Shown: in pieces, positions 22,237 through 34,100 of the stretch | How positions within the stretch are numbered: position 1 is the first letter of the stretch | Layout: each line of letters begins with the position of its first letter | Assembly (NCBI GenBank): GCA_030386875.1 | Contig: CM059564.1 | Location: forward strand, 66,073,936 to 66,137,935 | Reading direction: 5' to 3' | Length of the DNA: 64,000 nt | Source of the DNA: Morinoia aosen | Taxonomy: Eukaryota > Arthropoda > Malacostraca > Amphipoda > Talitridae | Position numbers and translations under genes: made by a program | The notes under the pieces: generated by a model | Databases searched by the model: none | What the model was told of the DNA's origin: nothing | Seen by the model: the letters and a program-made list of their open reading frames with translations, nothing else

Positions 22237-25200
22237 CTACCAAGATTTTTTATTCAAAACTAAAGCCGAAATGAAAATGCACAAGCTGAACATGATGTCA
22301 CATGTTTGGTTCACTTGCAAAGCATGACTTTTATTGTCTGGAGGCACTGTTGATGAGCCATTCCCCGTAGAATTATTGCTCATTGCAGTAGTTACTCCTT
22401 TAGCCCACTGATCTGCGTCCAATAATGTGTTGGACTGGCTTTCTTGGCCAATCAATCCTGGTACTCCTGTGGGGGTGGCAGCAGGCTCACTAGCGCTTCG
22501 GTCATTCCGGCTCAGTAAAATGTTCTCAGCGTCTCTTTGGTATCGGGCTTTTCTTGCATCTGTGATGGCGTGAGATGGAACCGGAGAAAATACGTCAATG
22601 GTTTTGTTGGCGTAGAGATGTACACGATCTTCTTTCGGGGTTGTGATCGATGGAACTGACAATAGTTCTGGTGGTATACTGGTGCCTTCGACCATCTTGT
22701 TATTTTGAAACACTTCTGCCTGCTCGTATCTTGGAGCGCCGGGGAATATTGCATTGTCCTCTATCACTTGTCCTACTGGGAGAGACTTCATGGTCGACTG
22801 AATACTAGGATGATTTAGTTTATCGAATTGACACGAGTGGAAAATGGGAGACAAGTGTAGTTCCAGGCACGTGAGGGTTTTCAATAGACCACAGCGTAAC
22901 CAGTGAAGGATAGAAGATTTCTTGTGCTCTGTGAGAAATTCAAGATTACCGGCACTACACTGAGCCTTGTTCTTCGTGAAATTGAAAACTGCTGAACCGT
23001 CCACGAAGCTGAAGTCGAACACCTTCGACGCTAACGAGGGAAAAATTTGGCTGGGCCAGCGAGCGTCACCAAATACGTTGTTGCGAATGACGATGTTTGG
23101 ATTAGGAGTTGAGAAAGAAATCTGCTGAAACGCACCTGGAGCCAAATTTAGCCGACAGTCAGTGAGTTTGAATTCCCTTGCATCGCCAGATATCCACCTC
23201 GGGTTGACAGGCCTCCGTGCGTCAACTTTATCGAGCACCAAAGATGTCCCTGACGACTCCAAGTTGATCGCAGCGGTTTCTATGGGACCCGATACTAACA
23301 CACCGTTCAGTTCTAACAAACTGAGGTTTGCTGCGCTTATGCTAAAAGATGGCAGCTCAGAGAGCACGACGTTTTTCCACTCAATTGAGGAGCGTTTTCC
23401 TGACAATCTTATTGCTCCTCTTTCTACGTTCATCGTCCCTACGTTTTCCACACGCATTCGGAACACATCGTCCGGGTCACGGTCGAGTAAATTCAAGTCC
23501 AGTGCTCCTCTTTGAAGAGTAAGGTTCCTAACGTTGGTTATTTGCAGCAGTTTGAGGTGCGAGTTGCCGATGCTGGAGTGGGCTGAGGAGAGGGTCACAG
23601 TGCCCCCTCTGCAGTCTGAGACGACGATTTCTTGCACCGACTGTGGTAGGCTGCTTACCCCTCCGAGTTCCAATGGCTGGACCAAAGAAAATAATTCCTC
23701 TTAAACATACGCATGATTTAATAAAAAAGATTTATTTTTGTTTTTAAATTAAAAAGATAGAGAGAGTAATAAGAACTAATTAGAGTAGCAATCTCATCAT
23801 GAAGATAGCGTTACACGAACAGAATTAATATATGATCAAACTCAGCGGAAAAATTAGTGTGCGATTTCCCTTAGAATCATGTCGCGATTATGTCAAATTC
23901 ATTATTTGTGGAGATCTGTTTGTGCTCATACAGTTAATTGCATTTCTTGGGTCATTTAAACGGTAAAACGCTCTAGAGCACACCTTTTTTCGTAGTGAAT
24001 GTGCTAAATCTTCCCTAAGCAGCACTAAGTTCAGGTCGAGATGCTGAAGACACACGGTATGCTTATGGACAAGAAGTTGCCTGCTTCATAAAACTAGATC
24101 AGCGCATTTTCTAAAATAGATAATAGCGTTCGTGTTTGTTTAAAAAAGAGATAGATATTGGCTTTGCAGTTACACTGCTAACAAAAATTAGCGAACTTAA
24201 TTTGTTGAAAAGTTCAACGAAAATTGAAAAATCGCTATGACGATTCATAAACAATTAGAAATGGAGAGATATCTCGTTAGCATCCTACAAATAGATTGTT
24301 GCACTCTTAGCTGCTGGAACGTGGTAAGTCGCCATTTTTATCCCTTCTCGTATCAACGGCAACAGAACAATTTTAGGACTTTCAGTCTCCTGATACGCTT
24401 GGCTATTTGAACTCTTTCTCCCACTATTTACTAGCAGCAATGGGGATACGCGCAGCTAAGCTGGTGACCTGGAGCTAAGGTTTTAAGTAATTACATCGTT
24501 GTAGCGAGATAGCTTTCTGCGCAAGTTTTTCTGAATCTACTTTGGGTGTTCTACGTGCTACATGATGAGTACCTAGGTCCTCCTAAGGGAACTTACGCTG
24601 TCGGCTGTATCATTACTACGCTTAGAAACCCTACCCCGTCTGCACATGCAACATGACACCGAGTGAAGAATGTACTACTTAACACTCATCCTGTCACTGT
24701 GATGGCAAGTGCGCAAATCAAGTACAGAAGTCAAATTCAGTAAATAAAATAGCTACTCTATTCTGTAAGATTTGCGATGTCTTTTATGCATACCGGAAAT
24801 AAAATAGGGGCAACATTACTAAGATTTATCAAAGGAATGTCAACATTTCAAATCTTTTCCTGAAATTCTGACATGAAAGGAAATCCACAAAGAATTCGTT
24901 ACTCATTTCTGTTTTCTTCTAGTAAGACATTAGTTCTTAAATGTTCAAATACATATTAAGAATTTATTTTATAACTTTTTGTTTCCAAACCAGCTTGGTA
25001 TTCTTTTTAAGTAAAAGTTGTTACTCGAGGTCATGGGAAATACAGCCGGAGCTGTTATCTTATGTACAAATGAACTAATGTGAAATGGCAAGTAAATTTT
25101 CAAATAAATTACAGTTTGCTGTACTGAATCCTAACTGAAGCTGACCTGGTCGCCATGACAACTGCAGAGGAGCTTCAGAGCCACTGAGGCCAGAGGAGCC

Positions 25201-25553
25201 TCAACGGGGGCCTCGTCTGCGGCGTTCGAGCGTAGCATCCCATTGAGTGACGAGGATATCACTTCATCCTCTCTTATTCTTGTTTGAAATTTGCTTGCGA
25301 CCCTCGCGTTGGGAGGACGTGTGGCCTCAGAACACTCGCAGCGTTGCAAAAACGCCCCCGAGATGCTCCGGCACTGTGCTCGCGCAAGTCCGTCTGTGAT
25401 GGATTGTCGCTCTCCCGTAACTCCGTCCACTGTGCCAACATAGTTTAGTGGGACGGGCATGATCAGGCGCGGGCTCGCAACACATGCGCTCTGTCTGATG
25501 AGGCTAGAGGCAAACACGAGGCATACCGCCTCATTCATCCAGCTCGTTTTCAT
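22237..25553 (-). CDS. Secreted, probably GPI-anchored repeat protein of unknown family (615 aa, 2 exons)
   Basis: Exons are 25553-25146 and 23676-22237, joined in phase 0 (CAG|GTCAGC donor, TTTGGTCCAG acceptor). The longer frame upstream opens with GTG; the first ATG gives MKTSWMNEAVCLVFASSLIR, a fair signal peptide. A CSCHGDQ segment lies just before the junction. Exon 2 begins with repeated short hydrophobic strands (LQITNVRNLTLQRGAL, MRVENVGTMNVERGAI, FKLTDCRLNLAPGAF) that suggest a beta-solenoid or leucine-rich-like fold. A Cys-containing cap follows (CSAGNLEF, CLELHLSPIFHSC). After a polar stretch with many N-glycosylation sites, it ends in the hydrophobic CDIMFSLCIFISALVL, as in GPI-anchor signals. 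It likely acts on the cell surface. The family is not recognised. Confidence 0.8.
23677..25145 (-). other. Intron of the secreted-protein gene
   Basis: A+T-rich intron of 1469 bases between the two coding exons. No repeat, RNA gene or nested open frame of note was seen. Confidence 0.7.
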
Positions 25554-26119
25554 GTTTGCATCGTACACGCAAACTTATCCTAAATCAGGTGTCGAATGAG
25601 TGGGCAATGGAGAGAGAAGATAGAAGACTCTTCTCTTCGTTGCAGCCTCAACAAAACTGAAGTATTGCAGCCGCAAGTTTCTTCATAAGCACCCATTATC
25701 TTGCGCTTCTCTCAAAGCAATATGCGGCTGGCATCTATGTTTACAAATACATACAACAGCTCGTAGCGCATCTCTCGGAAACGTGAAGCTCAGTTGAGAG
25801 AAGAGAAAGATGTAGCAGAGAATTCTTATGGTGTTGGTTAAATGAGAGTAATGCTCGCATCTTCAACGAACTTCACATTCATAATACTTTAATTAATGCT
25901 TGAAAAATTGTTCTGTAGAGGTCAACATAAACTCCCTTACGCTTATTCATTGATATACGGGAGAAAACTCTAATGTAAACTAAAAGTGCGCTGAACAGCG
26001 ATGGAGATGAAAATATCGACAACGATTTATTAATATTTTAATAATATAATTAATTTATTTATTTATTTCGATTTATTAATATAATATCATAATGTAAAAT
26101 GACAATAATTTGGAGTTTC
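25554..26119. other. Upstream flank of the minus-strand secreted-protein gene
   Basis: Probable 5' UTR and promoter region of the gene starting at 25553. No definite core promoter element was recognised. A palindromic A+T run (TTTATTAATAT) lies near 26025-26090. Confidence 0.35.
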
Positions 26120-27110
26120 TCAATGATCAGTTCTTGACCCGCTCCTATTTTTTATTTCCATCAATGACTCACCCCTCCGTGCCACTTAACACAAAATCAT
26201 GCATGCAGATGAGGTCTAAATTGCTATGACAAATTCGATAGTTGAGTTATCAAATACGTACACGAATCAACGCTGAAAGCTTCCTTATTGATTGAAAATC
26301 ATGTATAATCAAAGTGGCCCTGAAGCTAAACGTAAGTCAAACGCAATAAATTATTAATGCAACTAAGAATGGAATCGGAAAATTGCTAAAACTTACTCTC
26401 ACATACAGAAATGATAAAATCGAGCTCATTGACAGAGTAAAAAACTTGGACATTTGGATTCACAAAAACACACAAGCCACACGTGGAACAATATGCAACA
26501 AAGTTAGCATAACCTCATTGTTTTTTCTTCGAATCGAGAACACACTTGATGAAAAGCATAGGTTATTGGCCATTGTCTTTACTAATATCACATTTTCATT
26601 ACTGCATCTATTCTGTTTTTAAAACTCAATTTTTAGCATTTCATACGTTAACTTCATTGAAAACGAACTGTTTTTCTTTTTTCTTTTCTGGAGAGACACC
26701 CTTCAGTACCTTCAAAAACTAGCTGCCAAAATGTATTAGCTCTACGCAAAAGCAAGTTAAAAAAAAACTCTCACGTAACCCTCTCCTAAAATAACTAAGG
26801 TGGACCTCCGTACCACATAGATTCATTATACTCACAGTGCGATCCGTGTTCTCATCTCTCTACCTCCTTCAAAGAAACGCAGATGTTATAAAATTTCTTT
26901 CTTCAAATATTTTGAAAAAAGCCCAAATTGGAAGAATGATGTCTTATAGTTAGCTACTGTTCATCGCATGTGGGACAAAGTGCTTTCTCAGTTTCTGGAA
27001 CTCAGTTGCGGAATAAGCTACCTCAGCTAACAAAAAACTTTTAAGAAGTGAAAGAATTCACGGCGAACGTGTTACGCCATTTAGCGTCTGTACTATAATA
27101 AATTGCATAC
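26120..27110 (+). pseudogene. Dead LINE: reverse transcriptase 3' half
   Basis: In broken frames one reads LDPLLFFISINDS near 26135, a decayed form of the GPLLFLIFINDL motif of CR1-type reverse transcriptases, and HADE where YADD is expected. An open stretch at 26383-26622 has VKNLDIWIHKN, CNKVSITSLFFLRIENTLDE and KHRLLAIVF, matching the conserved thumb region of such proteins. Further decayed matches continue to about 27110. Stops and frame breaks are common. Confidence 0.7.
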
Positions 27111-27328
27111 CGTAATATTTCGTTAATCTTCATAGCTTAGCTATAAAATTTAGCTCTGGCTGCTAAACTTTGAAAGTGGTCACAGCTATTTTAAAGCAAA
27201 TATTCTAAATTTTGTGAAGCAGAACGTCCTAATACCAAGTTACTCAATATTTTCTTGGTGTTGATACGTTTTCTTCGTTTTATTATTTTTGGGTTCTGCG
27301 TTTCTACAACGCATTTTAATCAGTCCTG

Positions 27329-27610
27329 ATGCGAAGACTATATTCAACATTTTTAGAACAGTTTATCGTGAAACCACGTATGCTTCAATTTTTTGCTCCA
27401 TTAACTTTCACTGTATTTTATTTAGTTTTTTCTTCAGAACGATTAATTATCGAAAATCATGACAATATCAAAGATGATAATATAAAAGATGTAAATTACA
27501 CGCAAAAAGAAAGAATAACAGTGCCGTTGTACAGGATCCCTGCCATTTATAAGCATCAGCAAATCGTTTTCCCTTCGTCGACGACCAGGACCAGGCGATA
27601 TCCAAAATAA
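27329..27610 (+). CDS. Small ORF with a sialidase-like YRIP motif (93 aa)
   Basis: An ATG-started, uninterrupted frame of 93 codons has a hydrophobic stretch (MLQFFAPLTFTVFYLVF, residues 18-34) and then a charged region. The end reads ERITVPLYRIPAIYKHQQIV and then FPSSTTRTRR. Sialidases carry a Y/F-R-I-P motif followed by a hydrophobic strand and an E-x-R, so a type II membrane anchor plus the start of a sialidase domain is conceivable. The rest of such a domain is not visible downstream, and no donor site was found. It may be a gene remnant or chance. Confidence 0.25.
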   Translation: MRRLYSTFLEQFIVKPRMLQFFAPLTFTVFYLVFSSERLIIENHDNIKDDNIKDVNYTQKERITVPLYRIPAIYKHQQIVFPSSTTRTRRYPK

Positions 27611-29899
27611 CAATTTATTTTTTTTTGTGAATACAAAACGAATGGAAAAACTGAATTTATACAGAAATAATATTCTTCTTCTCTATCATGAGATGTGCTA
27701 TAGGGTAGATGGCATCCCTTGCAGACATAAAATTTAAACTATAGCTTCGAATCAAATGCTCCGACCAACGCATTCCAGTATTAAAACTTCTAAACATTAT
27801 TTCATTTATATTTAATTGCATGCCTTTATCCTTTATTCTTGTGCGTGAACTTGTACATGAAAAATAGTCGCCAAATCGCTACGCTAAATGGGTTCACTTG
27901 TATTCAACGTGTAGTAACTTTGCTGCTGTTACTTTTCATGCAACATCAATCGGTCTCAATGATTTCATTTCATCACATGTATCAATGTCTGCATATTATG
28001 ATTTGAAATAAAGAGGAAAATACAAACCTAAAACGACTCGTATGTTTTAATTTTAACTTGGCTTTACCAATCATTCTTTGGGAAATTGGATACTTGCTCA
28101 TTTTTTGTGTTTTTAATGCAATACATGTCTTTCTCAAGTGCACTGTACTCTGCAATGCGGTCGTAAGTTTTGTGAAGCAGAATGAAGTATTTAATTTCAT
28201 TGCCAATTGACCGATAATCCTGACAATTGCATTCATGAAACGTTGTGAAAGCAACAAACTTCAAGTTATTAATCAGAAATGAAGAAGTATTTCAGTACTT
28301 GTTACTAGGTTAAGGTGTTTTTCAGTACTTGTAACTAGGTTAAGTGAAATAGATTTAACACAATTTTATACCTTAGAATAGCGCTGATGATATGATGTCC
28401 TAGAAGTCGCTAAACTTATTCGGGCCCACAAGTAGCTATATACTCAAAAGTGTCCATTGTACTAGAATTAAGAACAAATCTACTGCTGAATTGCTTGTGG
28501 TAACAAGTTGCTTAAATTGCTTAAATTGTTTAAACTGTTTAAACTGTTAACTTACTACATTGACGCATACGAATAGAGTATAAAGGCATGCGGGTTTATA
28601 TAAATGAATTGATATTTAAAAGTATCATTACTGGAATTCATTGGTCAATATTCAGCCCACCATTAGCTTTACAATGTTATTGAAAAAACAATTAGACTTT
28701 AAACTAGTTTTTTGAGCTTACGAGCACAGAATGTGTTTGGAGGTATATTAGAAGTTGGATATTGAATTTGAAAATTAGCTCAGCTGGTAAAATATAATAT
28801 AATCCATTTCATCAGTAGGGTTATCACAGAAACGAACATGATTCATACTAAAATTCTAACCAAAGAAAAAAACTAACTTCTGAAATGGAGCGGCATTTCT
28901 TTTTATCCTTCACATTCATAAATACGAATTTAACATCGAAGAAATAGTTTTGGGTCTCATGGCCATTACGCGGCGGGAGCGGTCAGTAAGTCATTCCACA
29001 GGAAATTGGGGTTCTTCGAATGTCGTAAATAGCTAATAAGACAAATGAATATAGAAACAATAATGATAAAATCAATAAAAAATAATGCTAACAATAAATA
29101 ATAATGCTAACAATAAATAATAATGCTAACAATGGTGAAAGCACTTAGCACGGTGACAGGAGGCCCGGGCTGCGTTACCACAGTCCCAGTTAGCACAACA
29201 CGTACAGGCCACGTATGCAGGCAAATATCGGCTTGCCTCCCCGCAGATGTCGCCCCACCTCACACTGCAACGCTCCCTCTCTCTCACAGACCGCTCTTGC
29301 GCTTAGTTCGTTTGCTTCGCTTATTCATGCTCTGTTCGCAAATGCTTTGTGGAATTTAGAGATCGAATTTGATGTAAACCTTTAGATAGAGTTTTATGTT
29401 CAATGGGGAGGAATGAGATTAGTATTCAATGTAGACAAATGAGTTTTATGTTTAATCAAGAGGTAACAGATTTGTGTTCATTGTTACGAAATATGATCTA
29501 TGTTCATATCACATGATATTTTTTTTGGCTAAATCACGTAAAGCTGCAACAACATTCTGCTAAACATTCTGCGGGGCTACAAACATTAGAATGTGTTGTG
29601 TATCGAGTGTCGTCGAGGGTCGGCAAGTTGGGCAGCGTTCTCAAGTGCTTGAAACAGGATATCATCCATCAAAGTGTCACCCGGCGGTCGGCTCTTCGTC
29701 CAAACTTGCTAAGGCTCAGACATCCCCAAAACACAAACACTTACAGGCAACACATAACACAAAAAGCACACAAACACAAGATTCTATAACACAAACCAGT
29801 GAAAGTCTAAGAGGGGAACCAGCGACGGACTACAAGGGGCGTGGCACACAGCGAGCCTTCCGTCTCCAGCCAATCATACCCTTGAAATAACGTGATCAT
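27611..29899. other. Intergenic with small tandem repeats and one dispersed repeat
   Basis: 28287-28345 is a doubled block with TTTCAGTACTTGTAACTAGG. 28500-28545 has TTAAATTG / TTTAAACTG units. 29050-29132 repeats AATAATGCTAACAATAA three times. The segment 28415-28480 (GGGCCCACAAGTAGCTAT and on) is also found near 58200. A G+C-richer stretch at 29120-29350 holds a 78-codon open frame without motifs, which I do not call. Confidence 0.5.
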
Positions 29900-30900
29900 C
29901 AAAGCTGTGCACCTGACAGACCAATTGGGTGGGCGGACGGTGAGCGAGCACCAGCACATAGCTAATGGAAATCAAAAACGTCAGGACAATGATAAGAAGC
30001 ACCAATCAAAAGAGGAGAGCTGACTTTTGAGACGGCGAAGGACGGAGATGAGTCGGGAATGTTCTCGAATGAAATAAGCGGAGGACTTATAAGTAGCTGA
30101 GAAGAGAAATCAAGGAGGTTTTTTTTCGCTTGGTTACGACGACGAGAGACGGTCTTTTGGTGCAAGGTTCGGGGATACGGCCGCCGCCGTGATCCCCGTT
30201 GGAACAGCCACTCGAGAAGAAGTATCAAGAGAGTGTACCCGATACAGTGCTCCTCGAATCTCCAGAAGTTAGCAATGGACCCAGCAGATACTGAAGTACC
30301 ACCGGCATCAAATTCCGCTCGAGACGCAACAACTGCGAGGTGACAACCGGCACGTATAGAAATGTGTCAAATTGTTCTCCCGAGAGAACATGAATGTCAG
30401 TTCTACGTCGCCTTCATGCTAGCATGAACACTCCAGCATGAATTTTGAACTCGCACAGCTGCCAAATCTTCAACAACGTCAGAGTCTGCAACGATGACAC
30501 GAATTGCGAGTCCTGCAACGGTCGAGCGCCTGGTACTCTGTGGATTGTGCTCCAACTGTGAGAGTTCGGGGCGAAGCATCTGAGATCTTCAGCGCCGGTC
30601 GACGCCTGCGATGGAGCAGACGCGGCAAGGGAGCCTGGTGGCGGTTACCCGTCAAAACTTGACGGAACGAAATGTAGGTGGTGCCGGCAACTCACCGCAG
30701 AAGAGTTAAATTTGTATTATTGAGAACTCTGAAAAAACAGTGATCTAAAGTGCAAATTAGAGTGCAGAGCAGTGTACAGAATACGGCATTCAAAGCGGCG
30801 AGCAAGTTATAAAATTGATTTGTGTTTTTTGTATTGTGGCGTTGTGCTCTCAGTAGGAGGATGTGTTTCGGTCACTAAGCAAGAGTTCAGATGGTACGTG
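29900..30900 (+). promoter_or_regulatory. CpG-richer promoter-like region upstream of the 31-kb gene
   Basis: The region is clearly richer in G+C and CpG than its surroundings. It has CCAAT (29921-29925) followed by GGGTGGGCGG, a TATAAG (30088-30093) and an ATG near 30273 that opens a 22-codon frame (MDPADTEVPPASNSARDATT..). That frame meets a GTGACA donor-like site in phase 2, which does not fit the phase-1 entry of the exon at 31178. It could be the promoter and 5' UTR of that gene, or alternatively part of an old LTR. Evidence is indirect. Confidence 0.3.
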
Positions 30901-31177
30901 ATGCGAAGCGTTTACTAATTTTTAAATACCTTGTGGTAAGCAAAGTTCTTTGATTTTATATGTTGCATTATCCCCAAATGTTTCGTGTTCATGCTAGCCC
31001 ATTCATCGCCTATGTTTTTTCTGATTTTTTGCATAGTGCGGGAAGTTATTTTGTCGTAATCCTGAAATTGTTGCGCTAGCGTTCATTGTAATAAGGAGAG
31101 CATATTTCTCGTTCTTTGTGTGTCTCATTATGCTGCTCAAGTTAAACCGCTCATTTCATGCTCATGTCGGCCCAGTC

Positions 31178-34100
31178 ATGCCGCCACGAAGCGTACGCAA
31201 AGTACGATTTGTGGCAGTCATCTGCCTAGACAGCCAAGGTGAGGTTTTCTCATTGTGTCGTATGGTATTGCCCTGTAGTTAAAATCATGGGCATCTTGCA
31301 TTAGGGCACTTGTGCGCATTTTTTCACTTCATTCAAACATTTCCCTGTGCATTGAGATATTTTGTGTGCTCGTATTTTGACCCACGTATTCGTAAAAATA
31401 AAACCAATTTTAATCTTTACTCTTTTATTGTCCATGCTTTTATGTAGTATTCATGCGAACAAAGGTGTACATTATATATATTTAGTTCAGAGGTTGAAAA
31501 TCCTCTCATGCGTACGTGATTAATAACTCTTTTCACGTATCGCGACACATTCACACTGAGTTTAGTGGGGATGTTGGAACATCCAAAATTTGGTGAATGA
31601 AATGGGCGACATAACTTGACATCAGTGCCGCGTCCACATACCTCCTGCTGAACTGATGCCCTCACTTGAGGGAGTGAAGCCTTAGACCTCTTACCACGCA
31701 GACCACAGTCTGCTCCTGCATGTTCTTCCCGTTACCACGAACACGCATGCCTTCCACTGGCGTCTCGCACGAGCGCCAGTCGGCGTCACATGGCAAGAGC
31801 ACACAATCGCTGGAGGGCACACCGTGTACGAGCCAGAGTCAGGTCAGAAATTTGCCTACAAAAGTTCTCAAATTAGGTTCATGTCACTTGAACTTCACAT
31901 CTGACACCCAAGTGAGGTGTGCAAATGCCGAGTGCAGTTTGTGGCTAAATTTCACTAGAAATAGGCTGAATTTGAGGGATTTGATTAACAAAATAAAATT
32001 CTTGACAACCTGGACTTGTATCCCTGATACTCCTCTCCGCTAACATCCCTACACCGGCACGCGCTCCGCATGTTGTTGCTTTTGATGCAAAACCATAACA
32101 ACCGTGAGGGACGAATGCAACGTCTTCGCGGTTAACTTCTTGACTTATTCGCTGATTGTTACATAGAACTGAGAGCGTCTTGCTTCTTTATTGAGAGGGA
32201 AAATATCTTAGAACTTAAGGATGGGCTTCTCGATTTCTATTTATATAGGTTAGAACGGTGATATTTTACAAATTGATCTATCAGCAATTTTGTCGTTTCT
32301 TTTCAGATCAAAAAGATTTGGTACATGTGAAGACAGTCAGTTGAACAGAAAACTTGTTCCGTGTATTTTGTGCCTGCTATACATGTAACTCGAACGTACA
32401 CTTGAAAATACCTCATTTTCAAAGTTTTTCCAAGACAAGATGGTGCGGTGGAGCCCCGCTTGCTTCTAGACTGGAATGACCACACAAGCGTCGCTTCAGT
32501 TCCAACCAGAGAACGAACTCACGTGCAGCTGCATCTCATTAGGACACTCGGCAATGCTATTCCGGTGAGCAGATCTCCGCTTTGTTCAAACATAAGCTAA
32601 CTTACGCCACGCAGGCAACGGGGGAGGTTTTTACGGACGATCTTAAATAGATGAAAGCTTCCAGTAATGGCAGATGTGAGTCACTCGCAGCGTTTTGTGC
32701 TGCTGGGCTCGTTGATGCAGCTAGTGATACATCAACTGACACATCAACTGAACCATCAACTGACACACCAACTGACTCATCAACTGAACCATCAACTGAC
32801 ACACCAACTGACACATCAGCAAACACAACATCAACTGACACAACATCAACTGACACATCAACAAACACAACATCAACTGACACATCAACAAACACAACAT
32901 CAACTGACACAACATCAACCGACGCAACATCAACCGACACAACATCAACTGACACAACATCAACTGATACATCAACTGATACAACACATGTACCCCGACA
33001 CATACACCCCGACACTTACACCCCGACACATAAAGCCCAACACATGCACCCCGACACATGCACCCCGACACATGCAACCCAACACATGCACCCCGACACA
33101 TGCACCCCGGCACATGCACCCCGACACATGCACCTCGATACATGCTCCTCGACTCGTGCACCTCGATACATGCACCCCGTTACATGCACCCCGACACATG
33201 CACCCCGATACATGCACCCCGACACATGCACCCCGGCGCGTCATGGTTTCATGATTTCAGTTGTTCACCAAATGATAAAAAATTGAATGCATAGAATATG
33301 AGAAACTCGTCATCAAAGCGAAATTTTTCAGAGTTTTCCTTCGATTTACCGCTGCGTCATTCTCGGCTCTTTCAACACCTGTCTCACCATCGTCACGCTT
33401 GCGTCTTGAAATTAGAGAATTTTGCAATTGGAGACACTCTCCATGTCGATCAGATTCTTCTTATACTCATTTGCTTTGTTATAATAATGATCAATTTGTC
33501 ATCATAAATTTCTAGGTGGTCTTGAATGTCACGAAATTTCGGGTATAATTAACCTAAGAAACACGTTATTTACAGTTCTCTCTTGATATAAAAATAAAGA
33601 TTCTAAAGTAAAATTGGTGTGCGAACAAGTGCACGCACATTTGGTTATTTCATCCTGGGATGCTCTCATGTTTGGTCAATGCAAAGAATTTTCTCAAATT
33701 TCCGCAGGGGTCGGACCAAGGGGATGCCAGATTGTGCTCGCGATAGCCGTGTGCTATAGGTTCCGCCGCCTTGCGGCCGGGACCCGGGTTCGAAACTCGG
33801 CGCTGGCAGTGGCGATTTTCTCTGTTGGGTATAGGAGAAAAATTCCAAGCACAATACCCCACTCTACCCAGGTGTCTGAAATGGGTACCGGTCTTGACCG
33901 GGGGAAAGCGTCATGGCGTCCTGGCGTTAGTTATAAGGCATTTGAAAATCCAATGTACAAGGTGATATGTATCAGGCTTGATTGGAAATAAAGCATCCGT
34001 AGATGCCTTCATTATTATTATTATTATTAAATATCTATTTCATTTGAGTAACATTTTATTTGGGATAGAAAATAAATTAATATATCGTCGGCCAATTTAT

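Noticed and set aside
32651..33286. 211-codon Thr-rich open frame over minisatellites A and B
   Set aside because: The frame is open because the repeats lack stops; other frames on both strands are open as well. No splice or start evidence.
33726..33807. A tRNA gene
   Set aside because: The tRNA-like fold with a B box is joined to a long body and an (ATT)n tail and has a second dispersed copy, so it is the head of a SINE.
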